16,143 bases of DNA from an uncultured Spirochaetaceae bacterium (GCA_913043885.1 CAJWOB010000018.1:1-16143); one strand, 5' to 3'. Shown: positions 1 to 7,774, counted from the stretch's first letter. Notes: generated from the sequence alone by a model not told the origin. Translations and numbers: made by a program.

Positions 1-1
1 C

Positions 2-379
2 CTGGTCCGCTGCCTCGTCAACTTGTCACGTCCACTGCAGGCTGTCGGCACGGTTCTCATGGTGCGGCAAGACGACGCGTACGTCGCCACGCAGACCGTG
101 GGGTTGATGGAGGGATCTGCGGCAGGGCTGCGGCACGCGGCCGGCAGCGAGCTCTACGATAGTCATCTGAGCGACCGCGACGGAGTACTCTTGCTGGAGG
201 CAATTCCCAGCCTCGCCGGAGCGTTCGCCGCGGCAGATGTCGAGATGGTGAAGCGGATCCTCTATCTGCCTGTGCGCTACCAGGATGCCGACGCATATCT
301 CCTGCTGGCCTCGCGGGAACCGGAGGAGTCGTGGGATCTGCCCCTGCTCGTCGACAAACTCGGACTCTACCCGGGGTAG
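2..379 (+). CDS. C-terminal part of an unrecognised protein (5' end outside window)
   Basis: The reading frame is open from the first bases of the window and stops with TAG at 377-379, so this is most likely the last ~125 residues of a longer protein. An internal TTG at position 23 could be used as a start, but nothing supports it over an upstream start. The visible part is soluble, with no membrane segment. It ends in an alternating hydrophobic stretch (RILYLPVRYQDADAYLLLA) followed by a short acidic tail. This loosely resembles the last strands of a GAF-like or similar alpha/beta sensor domain, but I do not recognise the family and assign no function. It lies 111 bp upstream of rny on the same strand, and a candidate promoter sits between them, so it is probably transcribed separately from rny. 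Confidence 0.6.
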   Translation: MVRCLVNLSRPLQAVGTVLMVRQDDAYVATQTVGLMEGSAAGLRHAAGSELYDSHLSDRDGVLLLEAIPSLAGAFAAADVEMVKRILYLPVRYQDADAYLLLASREPEESWDLPLLVDKLGLYPG

Positions 380-429
380 TCGAGCGACTCCGGAACGGCG
401 TAGCTCGCCTGGTCGACCCATAGGTCGCC

Positions 430-458
430 TTGACGGCAGGCCACGCCGGCCGTACCCT
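430..458 (+). promoter_or_regulatory. Candidate sigma-70 promoter for the rny operon
   Basis: A TTGACG box at 430-435 (5 of 6 matches to the -35 consensus) is followed after exactly 17 bp by TACCCT at 453-458 (3 of 6 matches to -10, keeping the key first TA and last T). The predicted transcript would begin near 465, giving a short leader of about 26 nt before the rny ATG. The element lies wholly in the 111-bp gap between the upstream gene and rny. Confidence 0.45.
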
Positions 459-479
459 ATCTCCCGACAGCATTACGAT

Positions 480-485
480 GGGGGA
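480..485 (+). promoter_or_regulatory. Ribosome binding site of rny
   Basis: GGGGGA at 480-485 lies five bases before the ATG at 491 and fixes that start. It is worth noting because most other starts in the window (ymdB, tlyA, ptsI, der) have no obvious Shine-Dalgarno sequence. Confidence 0.5.
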
Positions 486-490
486 AGCCT

Positions 491-2023
491 ATGCCGGATT
501 GGCTATTGATTGGACTTCCTCTTGCTGCTGGTATTGTACTAGGTGTGCTCGTCCGGTGGCTGTATGCCCGGGTGGGGCTTGCGTCTTCGGAACAGAAGGC
601 GATTAGGATTGTTAATGACGCGCTGCGAGAAGGCGAAGCTCGGAAACGCGAGGCACTTCTCGAGACGAAAGATGAGCTGCTCAAGGAGCGGACTGAGCTC
701 GAAAATGAGTTGCGCGAGCGGCGCAGCGAGGTCCAGCGACAGGAGAGCAGGATCCAACAGAAGGAAGAAACCCTAGACCGGCGCCAAGAGGGCCACGAAC
801 AGCGAGAAACGGAATTCACCCTCCGGGAGGAGGCGGTTTCCGTCAAAGAGACAGAGGTGGCGGGAGCCCACGACGCGTTGCTGGCGGAGCTAGAGCGCGT
901 TTCCGGACTCAGCCGAGATGAGGCAAAGCGAAGCATCATCGCGGGACTGGAGAAGGAGGCCCACCGTGACGCGCAGGCCATCGCCACCAACATAGAGAAC
1001 GACGCTCGCGAGAACGCGGAGCGCGAGGCCCGCGAGGTGATGGTCAGCGCGATGCAGCGTCTGGCGTCGGAGGCCGCCTCCGATCTGAGCGTGGCGTTGG
1101 TGGATCTGCCCAACGAAGACATGAAGGGCAGGATCATTGGTCGCGAGGGGCGCAATATTCGGACCCTAGAGAACCTCACGGGGGTGGATATCATCATCGA
1201 TGACACCCCGGAGGCGGTCGTGCTCTCGTGCTTCGACCCGGTGCGCAGGGAGACCGCACGCCTGACGCTGGAACGGCTCATCACCGACGGTCGCATCCAC
1301 CCGGCTCATATCGAAGAGGTGGTGCGCAAGGTGGGGCGGGAGATGGACGGCGAGATCGCCGAGCAGGGCGAGCGCGTGCTGTTCGATCTCGACATCCACA
1401 ACATGCACCGCGACCTGGTAGTGGCGCTCGGGCGCTGCCACTACCGAACCAGCTACGGTCAGAACGTCCTCGCTCACTCCAAGGAGGTGGCGATGCTCGG
1501 CGCGATGATCGCCGCCGAGATTGGCGCGGATCCCGAGCAGGCCAAGAGAGCCTGCCTGCTGCACGACGTCGGCAAGGTTCTGGAGACCGACAGCGACCTG
1601 GGTCACGCCGCGGTGGGTATGGAGCTCGCCCGCCGATGTGGCGAGGACGACATCATCTGCAACGGTATTGGGTCTCATCACAACGACATCGAACCCAACA
1701 GCGTCGAGTCGGTGATCGTGCAGGTTGCCGATGCTTTGTCGGCGGCGCGGCCTGGCGCGCGGCGCGAATCCCTGGACAACTACCTCAAACGGTTGGAGAA
1801 CTTGGAGGGCATCGCCAACGCCCACGACGGTGTGGAACGAACTTACGCTATCCAAGCCGGCCGCGAGCTGCGCGTCCTGGTGCGCAATGACGCCGTCAGC
1901 GACCACGGTGCCAAGGGTCTCGGCAAGGAGATAGCCAAGGAGATCGAGGCGCAGCTGAAGTATCCCGGCCGGATCAAGGTAACGGTTATTCGTGAGACCC
2001 GAGTCGTGGAGTACGCGCGCTAG
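491..2023 (+). CDS. rny: Ribonuclease Y (membrane-anchored endoribonuclease)
   Basis: RNase Y is the membrane-tethered endonuclease that starts mRNA decay in many bacteria lacking RNase E. The 510 residues match the usual ~520. Domain order is classical. An N-terminal membrane anchor (about 4-26) comes first, then a long charged coiled coil rich in E, R, K and Q (about 35-180). A KH RNA-binding domain (about 205-270) follows, with the GRIIGREG loop at 213-220. The HD-type phosphohydrolase domain has H329, the H358-D359 pair in LLHDVGK, the SHH at 395-397 and the conserved VADALSAARPGARRE segment (412-425). The ATG is chosen because of the G-rich ribosome site and because the membrane anchor begins at once. 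ymdB follows after 14 bp, an arrangement also known in Bacillus, so co-transcription is likely. The first ~170 bp are visibly more AT-rich than the rest of the window. Confidence 0.97.
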   Translation: MPDWLLIGLPLAAGIVLGVLVRWLYARVGLASSEQKAIRIVNDALREGEARKREALLETKDELLKERTELENELRERRSEVQRQESRIQQKEETLDRRQEGHEQRETEFTLREEAVSVKETEVAGAHDALLAELERVSGLSRDEAKRSIIAGLEKEAHRDAQAIATNIENDARENAEREAREVMVSAMQRLASEAASDLSVALVDLPNEDMKGRIIGREGRNIRTLENLTGVDIIIDDTPEAVVLSCFDPVRRETARLTLERLITDGRIHPAHIEEVVRKVGREMDGEIAEQGERVLFDLDIHNMHRDLVVALGRCHYRTSYGQNVLAHSKEVAMLGAMIAAEIGADPEQAKRACLLHDVGKVLETDSDLGHAAVGMELARRCGEDDIICNGIGSHHNDIEPNSVESVIVQVADALSAARPGARRESLDNYLKRLENLEGIANAHDGVERTYAIQAGRELRVLVRNDAVSDHGAKGLGKEIAKEIEAQLKYPGRIKVTVIRETRVVEYAR

Positions 2024-2037
2024 CCAGCTAGCGATCA

Positions 2038-2835
2038 GTGGCGCGTAACCAGATCCGCATCCTGATGCTCGGCGACATCGTCGGGGCGTCGGGGGTTCGC
2101 GCCCTGTTCCTACAGCTCGGCGGGCTGCGTACGCATCTACGCGCGGACCTGGTCATCGCCAACGTCGAGAACGCCGCCGGCGGGTACGGGCTGACCCCCG
2201 CAATCGCCGACAAGCTCACCGGGATGGGGGTCGACGTGATGACGTCGGGGAACCACATCTGGCAGCAGCGCGAGATATGGCGACGTCTGGATGACGACCA
2301 GCGACTGTTGCGCCCGCACAACTACCCGGAGGGCCCTCCTGGGCGGGGCACGGTGATCGTCGATAGCGCTGCCGGGAAGGTGGCAGTGCTCAACCTAGAG
2401 GGCCGGGCTGGCATGGCCAACCTCCGTGACCCGATTCGGGTGGGGGAGGCCGAAGTCGCCCGTCTCCGCGCCACTACGCGGGCAATCGTCGTCGACTTTC
2501 ACGCCGAGAGCCTGGACGAGAAGGAGGCGTTCGCCCTGCGGGTAGATGGCACGGTTTCGGCGGTGGTCGGGTCGCACACCCACGTGCAGACCGCCGACGA
2601 GCGCGTCCTGAAAGGAGGGACGGCATTCCTCGGCGACCTCGGGATGACCGGCCCCCCGGATAGCGCCATCGGCATGCAGATGCAGACCTCCATCGACCGT
2701 TCCCTCTCGCAGATGCCGCTGAAGCTCATGGTGGACGAGGCGACCGCGGCAATCTGCGGTGCGCTCGTCGTTATCGATGCGGACAGCGGCCACGCCCTGT
2801 CGATCGAACGGATCTACCAGCCACCGACCTCGTGA
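2038..2835 (+). CDS. ymdB: YmdB-family metallophosphoesterase
   Basis: This 265-residue protein belongs to the YmdB/TTHA0625-like calcineurin-type phosphoesterases, dinuclear-metal enzymes that hydrolyse cyclic nucleotides. In Bacillus subtilis YmdB influences motility and biofilm gene expression. The metal-binding motifs are in order: LGDIVG (11-16), the ENAAGG stretch near 43-48, TSGNHIW, VDFHAE, GSHTHVQTAD and the C-terminal LGDLGMTGP. The length fits the family. The start is GTG at 2038, 14 bp after the rny stop, and the protein reads straight into the first strand (RNQIRILMLGD), so no earlier start is needed. No clear Shine-Dalgarno sequence is present, which suggests coupling to rny translation. 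Its stop overlaps the tlyA start by four bases (GTGA). The physiological substrate cannot be told from sequence. Confidence 0.95.
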   Translation: MARNQIRILMLGDIVGASGVRALFLQLGGLRTHLRADLVIANVENAAGGYGLTPAIADKLTGMGVDVMTSGNHIWQQREIWRRLDDDQRLLRPHNYPEGPPGRGTVIVDSAAGKVAVLNLEGRAGMANLRDPIRVGEAEVARLRATTRAIVVDFHAESLDEKEAFALRVDGTVSAVVGSHTHVQTADERVLKGGTAFLGDLGMTGPPDSAIGMQMQTSIDRSLSQMPLKLMVDEATAAICGALVVIDADSGHALSIERIYQPPTS

Positions 2836-3659
2836 CGCTCCTGGACGCTCTCGCCAGGCGCTGGGCGGGGATCGACCGGGAGCGACTGCTGGCAAGCGTG
2901 CTGGGCGGCGGAGTGAGCGTCGACGGTCAGGTCGAGCGCGATCCGCGTCGAGCGGTAACCGCGTCCATGGAGCTGAGCGTGGATCTGCCCGGGACGGCAC
3001 TCCGTGGCGCACGCAAGCTCGACGGTGCCCTCGACGGCCTTGGCTTGGACGTAGCCGACCTGTGCGTCCTGGATGCCGGCGCCGCGAGCGGTGGCTTCTG
3101 CGACTCGCTGCTTCGCCACGGCGCCGCCGCGGTGGTGTGTGTCGACGTCGCCTACGGCGCGCTCGAGTATCGGCTGCGCCAGGACCCGCGCACCGTGGTG
3201 ATGGAACGCACCAACGTCATGCACCTGAGTCGCGGCCAGCTCGAGCCGGCGCCCGACATGGCGGTGTGCGACCTCTCGTTTCGGTCGCTGCGCGGAGCGG
3301 CCAACCACCTGATATCGCTCACCGCCGCCGGGAGGCTGCTGGCATTGGCCAAACCTCAGTTCGAGTGGCGCGATGCCCCCGACGACTTCGGCGGCGTGGT
3401 GATCAGAGGCGAGCTGATCGCCGACATACTGGAGCGGCTGCTCGACGATCTCGCCGGCGAAGGGGTTGCGGCGTTGGCCGCCATCGAGTCCGCAGTGCGC
3501 GGGCGGCGTGGCAACCGGGAGGTGTTCCTGCTGCTGACCGGAGAGATCGGACAGGTCAGTCAGGCGGCGGGGTTCGGTGGACGTGTAGCCGCTGCCGGGG
3601 CACACCGGCCGCAACGGTTGCTGCGCCGTCTGCGAGCGGAGCAAGAAGGGAGCGGCTAG
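2832..3659 (+). CDS. tlyA: TlyA-family rRNA 2'-O-methyltransferase (S4 plus FtsJ-like)
   Basis: TlyA enzymes transfer methyl from SAM to ribose 2'-OH groups in 16S and/or 23S rRNA, which affects capreomycin sensitivity. Some members have been called hemolysins. The 275 residues carry an N-terminal S4 RNA-binding domain (about 3-52; LLASVLGGGVSVDGQ core) and an FtsJ/RrmJ-like Rossmann domain. SAM motif I is LDAGAASGGF (80-89), followed by CVDVAYGALEYRL. A K-D-K-E type catalytic set can be proposed as K62, D147 (in DLSF), K184 (in AKPQFE) and E230 (in GNREVFL). The S4 domain is slightly short at its N-terminus, since the usual basic start (RLDxLLVERG) is reduced to TLLDALARRW. The linker RGGxKL is RGARKL here. 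The GTG start overlaps the ymdB stop by GTGA, indicating translational coupling. Which rRNA is modified is not predictable. Confidence 0.93.
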   Translation: MTLLDALARRWAGIDRERLLASVLGGGVSVDGQVERDPRRAVTASMELSVDLPGTALRGARKLDGALDGLGLDVADLCVLDAGAASGGFCDSLLRHGAAAVVCVDVAYGALEYRLRQDPRTVVMERTNVMHLSRGQLEPAPDMAVCDLSFRSLRGAANHLISLTAAGRLLALAKPQFEWRDAPDDFGGVVIRGELIADILERLLDDLAGEGVAALAAIESAVRGRRGNREVFLLLTGEIGQVSQAAGFGGRVAAAGAHRPQRLLRRLRAEQEGSG

Positions 3660-3689
3660 ACCGCTGCGACATCGGTCGGCACGCCCGGG

Positions 3690-4571
3690 TTAGAAAGAGG
3701 CGCGACCGATCGGTGCGCCGACGTACAGGCCTTCCGGCCCCAAGTAGTCCACCTTATCGCCGTCGATCAGAATCTGTACTGCGGAAACCGTCGGGAACTC
3801 AGTGGCCGAGTAGACGATCTGCTGAAGCTGGACAGACAGCCCTTCCTGCCCGAGGCGGTTGAAGCGGAACTGCTCGCTGAAGTCGATGATGGCAACCGAG
3901 TCCTGCACCGCCACGCGACGCAGCTGGACGCCGGGCGGGATCAGCGAGATATACCCCTGATGCAGCTCCGCAGAGGCAGGGCCCGACAGAAGCTCCGTGA
4001 GCGTCGCGGTGAGTGGCGCATTCTCGTACGCGATGGTTCGCAGCAGGCCGTGGAGCGCGATGGCGCCGGCGTCGTCGACCGTCACGAAATAGAGCCTGGC
4101 CCGCCGTTCGCGGCGATCATCGCTCCCGCTCTCTGTGGCAGGTTGGTCGGCGGCTACTACCGCTTCGCCCGCAGGCGCGTCGCTAGCGGGTGCCGCGGGC
4201 GCATCGACCGGCTCGGCCGGTTCGGCCGGCGCCTCGGCATCCTCGTCCGAGCCTATCTGTATCGTATTCTGGTTGCCGCCGGCTCCGCCGTTGGCTCCGG
4301 TTCCCGGTTGGGCGCTCACGCCATTCTCGCTCGAGGCTGGTGCTCCCGCCGACTCGTCCTCCTCGGAGGCCGCGGCCGGGGCATCGCTGGCGGGGTCTAC
4401 CGGGCCCTCCGCCGCGTCGCCGCCAGAGAAGGTACGCTGTAGCACCCCGATGAGATCGGTGCGTTCCAGCACACCCTCGATTGCCGTCCGGTTGAACAAG
4501 AATACGACGATGACAAGCAGGACCAACGCGGTCCAGAACAAGCAGCCCAGTGATGCTTTCTTCCTTGCCAT
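3690..4571 (-). CDS. Membrane-anchored GerMN-domain protein
   Basis: This 293-residue protein has a cytoplasmic KK-rich start, one membrane segment (about 9-27), a long low-complexity linker rich in A, P, E, D and G (about 50-155), and a C-terminal GerMN domain (about 157-287). The domain signature is visible as LTELLSGP (193-200), ISLIPPGVQLRRVAV and VAIIDFSEQF, then the VQILIDG strand. GerMN domains occur in the Bacillus germination/sporulation protein GerM and in lipoproteins such as LpqB, and act outside the membrane, probably binding wall or protein partners. The linker is long enough to hold the domain well away from the inner membrane. C10 is not a lipobox, because it precedes rather than follows the hydrophobic core. 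The gene is monocistronic, convergent with tlyA (30 bp apart) and divergent from ptsI (88 bp). Its exact role is unknown. Confidence 0.85.
   Translation of the reverse strand: MARKKASLGCLFWTALVLLVIVVFLFNRTAIEGVLERTDLIGVLQRTFSGGDAAEGPVDPASDAPAAASEEDESAGAPASSENGVSAQPGTGANGGAGGNQNTIQIGSDEDAEAPAEPAEPVDAPAAPASDAPAGEAVVAADQPATESGSDDRRERRARLYFVTVDDAGAIALHGLLRTIAYENAPLTATLTELLSGPASAELHQGYISLIPPGVQLRRVAVQDSVAIIDFSEQFRFNRLGQEGLSVQLQQIVYSATEFPTVSAVQILIDGDKVDYLGPEGLYVGAPIGRASF
3699..3719 (-). terminator. Inverted repeat at the 3' end of the GerMN gene, possible terminator
   Basis: Arms GGCGC (3699-3703) and GCGCC (3715-3719) enclose ACCG (3705-3708) and CGGT (3711-3714), with one unpaired base at 3704 and a two-base centre. 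Read on the minus strand, the hairpin is followed by TCTTTC and the TAA stop. It would therefore be an intrinsic terminator buried in the last codons of the GerMN gene. On the plus strand no T-run follows, so it is a poor terminator for tlyA. The short T-tract keeps confidence low. Confidence 0.3.
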
Positions 4572-4579
4572 GCGCTAAC

Positions 4580-4607
4580 TTGGAGGCTCAGCCCTCGCTA
4601 GTACAAC
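4580..4607 (+). promoter_or_regulatory. Candidate promoter for ptsI in the divergent gap
   Basis: In the 88-bp gap between the divergent GerMN gene and ptsI, TTGGAG (4580-4585) is followed after 16 bp by TACAAC (4602-4607; 4 of 6 matches to the -10 consensus). This would give a leader of about 45 nt before the ptsI GTG. A minus-strand promoter for the GerMN gene must lie in the same gap, but I see no convincing pair of boxes for it. Confidence 0.3.
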
Positions 4608-4659
4608 AATCGGCAGGCGGGGCAACCACGTTGAGCCGCGCCGCGGTCAAACACCCATC

Positions 4660-6408
4660 GTGCTTACCATCAACGGCATAGGCGCAGCGCCAGGAATAGC
4701 GATTGGGCGGGCGTTGGTGTCTGCCCGTAGCAGCAGCGAGATCCCGACCTACGGGATCTCCGCCGCCGACGTAGACCGGGAATATGTGCGCTTCCAGCGA
4801 GCGGTTCGGGAGGCGCAGCAGGACCTGCACTCGGTGGCGGCTCGACTCACCGATCTGAGCCGCCTCGACGCCGAGTTGCTCGAATCCCACCGGATCATGC
4901 TCGAGGATCCAGAGCTGGCCAATCAGGTGCAGGCGGGGCTGAACGAGCGACTGTGTAACGTCGAGCAGGTTGTCGTCCTGGTCATCGAGGAGCTCATCCA
5001 GAAGCTGGATGGCGTCGCCGACGACTACATTCGCGACCGCGTTGCCGACCTCCAGGACGTGCGGCGCCGGCTTCTGGAGCGACTGCTGGCGCGCCCGGGG
5101 CTCACCGCGGTGCGATCTGACGCGCCTGCCGTTCTGGTGTGCCACAACATACTGCCCACGGACGCTCTGGATCTGAGCCAGCGAGGGTTTATTGCCGTCG
5201 CGACCGACGTCGGTGGGCAGAGCTCACATCTGGCGATTGTCGCTCGGGCGCTCGAGCTGCCGGCGGTGGTCGGGCTGTCTTCGGTGTCGCGAGAGGTCCA
5301 CGGTGGCGACATGGTCATCGTCGACGGCAACGACGGCGTGGTAGTGGTAGACCCATCGCCGGACACGAAGGCGGAGTACGACGCACGCCTTCGCCGGTGG
5401 CAGAAGCGGGAGATGGTGCTCCTCGGCGGTCGCGCGGCGCCAGCCCGCACCATCGATGGCACCGTCATCGCGTTGCAGGCGAACATCGAGTTCGCCGGCG
5501 AAGTAAAGGCCGCGCTCGGCCACGGCGCTGAGGGAGTGGGGCTGTTTAGGTCCGAGTTCCTCTTTCTCCAGGGGGCAGAGCGGGGAACCGGCGGCGGCCC
5601 GCCGGAGTCCGAGCAGTACGACGCCTACCGCTCGGTTCTGACCGCGATGGGCGACCGCCCGGTGACCATCCGCACCATCGATATCGGTGGCGACAAGGTT
5701 ACCCCCGAGTTCGACGTGCTCGACGAGAGCAACCCAATCCTCGGCTTCCGCGCCATCCGGCTGTGCCACGCGCACCCCGAGGTGTTCAAGCGCCAGCTCC
5801 GCGCGCTCTATCGAGCCGCTCCGTTCGGCAAGCTGCGCATCATGTTCCCGATGATCTCGTCGGTTGACGAGCTGGACACCACCCTCGACCTGGTGGCGGA
5901 GGTGCGGGAGGAGCTGGCCGCCGAGGGCCATGATGTTCCGACTGTGCCACTTGGTGCCATGATCGAGGTGCCGGCGGCGGCCATCTGTGCCGATCTGCTC
6001 GCGCCAAAGCTCGACTTCTTCTCGATAGGGACCAACGACCTGCTCCAGTACACCGCCGCCGTCGACCGCGACAACGATCGCGTCGCCTACCTCTACCGCC
6101 CGCTGCAGCCGGCAATCCTGCGCCTGTTGCGCAACGTGTCCAGGGCAGCGCGCGAGGCCGGGGTGGGGCTGTCACTGTGTGGTGAGCTGGCACGCGACCC
6201 GGGAGCGGTGGCGGTGTTGGCGGGGCTCGGTATCCGCGAGCTGAGCATGGCCGCCATCGGCATCCCAGACGTCAAGGAGGCAATCGGTCGCTTCACCCTC
6301 GGCGCCGCCGAGGAGCTCGTCCAGGAGCTGCTCGAGCTGAGTCACACCGCCGACATCGAACGCACCGTCCGCGATTGGGCGGAGCAGCTCACCACACGCG
6401 AGACGTGA
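4660..6408 (+). CDS. ptsI: Phosphoenolpyruvate-protein phosphotransferase (PTS Enzyme I)
   Basis: Enzyme I takes phosphate from PEP onto a histidine and passes it to HPr, the first step of the phosphotransferase system. The 582 residues match the family (~575). In order, there is an N-terminal NGIGAAPGIAIGRA strand, a helical HPr-binding region (about 35-145), and the swivelling phosphohistidine domain with the active-site His in GGQSSHLAIVARALELPAVVG (H190). The PEP-binding TIM barrel follows, with GLFRSEFLFL (R297), FPMIS, GAMIEVPAA, SIGTNDLLQY and the catalytic Cys in LSLCGELARDP (C507). The start is GTG at 4660, just ahead of the conserved first strand, with no clear ribosome site. No HPr or sugar permease gene is adjacent. 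Known spirochaetes such as Treponema pallidum have a PTS without permeases that is thought to be regulatory, so a signalling role is possible. The stop overlaps der by GTGA. Confidence 0.96.
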   Translation: MLTINGIGAAPGIAIGRALVSARSSSEIPTYGISAADVDREYVRFQRAVREAQQDLHSVAARLTDLSRLDAELLESHRIMLEDPELANQVQAGLNERLCNVEQVVVLVIEELIQKLDGVADDYIRDRVADLQDVRRRLLERLLARPGLTAVRSDAPAVLVCHNILPTDALDLSQRGFIAVATDVGGQSSHLAIVARALELPAVVGLSSVSREVHGGDMVIVDGNDGVVVVDPSPDTKAEYDARLRRWQKREMVLLGGRAAPARTIDGTVIALQANIEFAGEVKAALGHGAEGVGLFRSEFLFLQGAERGTGGGPPESEQYDAYRSVLTAMGDRPVTIRTIDIGGDKVTPEFDVLDESNPILGFRAIRLCHAHPEVFKRQLRALYRAAPFGKLRIMFPMISSVDELDTTLDLVAEVREELAAEGHDVPTVPLGAMIEVPAAAICADLLAPKLDFFSIGTNDLLQYTAAVDRDNDRVAYLYRPLQPAILRLLRNVSRAAREAGVGLSLCGELARDPGAVAVLAGLGIRELSMAAIGIPDVKEAIGRFTLGAAEELVQELLELSHTADIERTVRDWAEQLTTRET

Positions 6409-7757
6409 AACCGCTCGTCGCCATCGTCGGTCGCCCCAACGTCGGCAAGTCCACCCTCTTCAACCGGCTCATCGGGGCGCGTAAGGCGATTACCGACCCG
6501 ATGCCTGGCGTGACGCGGGATCCGGTGATGGGCGACCTCACGTTGAGCCGGGGAGTGGCGCAGCTGTGGGACACCGGCGGCGTGGCCGAATCGAGCGATG
6601 CCACGGATCGACTGGTTGCCGATCGTGCTCGCGAGGTCATGGGCCAGGCGGATGCCATCCTGATGGTGGTGGATGCGACCGAGGTGGTCGGTGACGATCT
6701 GCGCCTTATCGAGGCGCTGCGCCCGTCGGCCGCGAAGGTGATATTGGTCGGCAACAAGGTCGACAACGAACGCCGCGAGCTTCACGTCCCCGAACTGCAC
6801 CGCCTCGGGTTCCCGACGGTGGTCGCTATTGCCGCCGTTCACGGTCGCAACGTGCAGCAGCTGCGGGACGAGCTGGACGCGCGCCTGTTTGGTGACCGAG
6901 AGGGCGGGGAAGCGGCCGGACCCGTCAGCGGGGCACGCGACGAGACAGACTCGCAGATCCCCCGCCTGGCGATCGTGGGCAAGCCCAACGCCGGGAAGTC
7001 GACCCTGCTGAATGCGCTTGCCGGCGCGGATCACGCTATCGTCAGCGACACTCCCGGTACCACTCGCGACCCGGTCGAGGCGCTCATCTCGTCCTTCGGC
7101 CACCAGCTCTACGTCGTCGATACCGCCGGAATGCGACGACGCAACCGGGTGGAGGGAGGCGTGGAGTACTACTCGGTAAACCGAGCGGTGGAAGCGGTAA
7201 GTCGTGCCGACGTTGCGCTGCTCACCGTCGATGCCGAGGAGGGGCTTAGCGACCAGGACAAGAAGATCGCCGCCGTGGCGGTGCGCCGGGGTAGCGCGGT
7301 GGTGGTGGGGCTCAGCAAGTGGGACCTGGTACTGCAGCGCCACCCGGACACGCATCGCGCCGATCTGCTGCGGGCGATGACCGACCGCATCCGCTTTCAG
7401 TTCCCGGTGCTGGGCTTTGCGCCGGTAGTCCCCTTCTCGGCAAAGAGTGGCAGCGGGTTGCGCTCGCTGGTGGAGAAGGTGGTGAGTGTCCACGGTCAGC
7501 TATGCCGCTGGGTTTCCACCGGTCAGCTCAACGCCGCCCTGGGCAGGTGGATGGCGCAGACGGTGTTCACCGCTCGCGGGCGGGAGCTCAAATCCCGCTA
7601 TATCACCCAGACCTCGGCAAACCCGGTACGCTTCGTGCTGTTCGTAAACCGCCCGCAAGCTGCCCCGGATGCATTCCGTCGATTCATCGAGAACCGCATC
7701 CGCGAGGAGCTGGGCTTCCCGGAAGTGCCAATAGACGTGGAGATCCGCGGCTCGTAG
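6405..7757 (+). CDS. der: Ribosome assembly GTPase Der (EngA)
   Basis: Der is an essential GTPase with two tandem G domains and a KH-like C-terminal domain that assists 50S ribosomal subunit assembly. The GTG at 6405 is chosen because it gives the standard beginning MKPLVAIVGRPNVGKS and overlaps the ptsI stop as GTGA. A TTG 30 bp upstream would add ten atypical residues. The product is 450 residues, normal for the family. Domain 1 has GRPNVGKS (9-16), DTGG (56-59) and NKVD (117-120). Domain 2 has GKPNAGKS (192-199), DTAG (239-242) and SKWD (304-307). The KH-like domain occupies about 350-450, with the family segment RGRELKSRYITQ. In the second G4 motif serine (AGC) stands where asparagine is almost always found, which could weaken guanine recognition. 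The G1 and G3 motifs of both domains look intact. Confidence 0.96.
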   Translation: MKPLVAIVGRPNVGKSTLFNRLIGARKAITDPMPGVTRDPVMGDLTLSRGVAQLWDTGGVAESSDATDRLVADRAREVMGQADAILMVVDATEVVGDDLRLIEALRPSAAKVILVGNKVDNERRELHVPELHRLGFPTVVAIAAVHGRNVQQLRDELDARLFGDREGGEAAGPVSGARDETDSQIPRLAIVGKPNAGKSTLLNALAGADHAIVSDTPGTTRDPVEALISSFGHQLYVVDTAGMRRRNRVEGGVEYYSVNRAVEAVSRADVALLTVDAEEGLSDQDKKIAAVAVRRGSAVVVGLSKWDLVLQRHPDTHRADLLRAMTDRIRFQFPVLGFAPVVPFSAKSGSGLRSLVEKVVSVHGQLCRWVSTGQLNAALGRWMAQTVFTARGRELKSRYITQTSANPVRFVLFVNRPQAAPDAFRRFIENRIREELGFPEVPIDVEIRGS

Positions 7758-7762
7758 CGGAG

Positions 7763-7768
7763 TACCAT
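7763..7768 (+). promoter_or_regulatory. Possible -10 box just before the MerR-type gene (leaderless start)
   Basis: TACCAT (7763-7768) ends seven bases before the ATG at 7775, which would place a transcription start on or next to the start codon. The same TACCATA heptamer occurs at nearly the same distance before the TPR gene. No good -35 box is seen 16-18 bp upstream, so the call is weak. Confidence 0.25.
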
Positions 7769-7774
7769 AGGGAC

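Noticed and set aside
457..1296. A Ser/Arg-rich 279-codon minus-strand frame opposite rny
   Set aside because: The Ser/Arg richness is the reverse complement of the Glu/Arg coiled-coil codons of RNase Y, not a real protein.
2019..2032. GCTAGC repeated twice with a two-base gap between rny and ymdB
   Set aside because: It is too short to form a stable hairpin or a credible operator, and part of it is the rny stop region.
3651..3665. AGCGG/CCGCT inverted repeat across the tlyA stop codon as a terminator
   Set aside because: The stem is only five base pairs and no T-run follows it.
2759..3862. A 367-codon plus-strand frame overlapping ymdB, tlyA and the GerMN gene
   Set aside because: The product is dominated by Arg, Gly and Ala, and the frame runs through three recognised genes in another frame.
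4542..4544. Cys10 of the GerMN protein as a lipoprotein cysteine
   Set aside because: The hydrophobic stretch follows the cysteine instead of preceding it, so it is a simple membrane anchor.
6375..6404. Upstream TTG start for der
   Set aside because: It adds ten residues not seen in the family, whereas GTG at 6405 gives the canonical N-terminus and a GTGA overlap.
6342..7493. A 383-codon open frame on the minus strand opposite ptsI/der
   Set aside because: It lies exactly opposite the strongly supported der gene, and its translation is Arg/His-rich with no recognisable domain. Long antisense frames are expected at this GC content.
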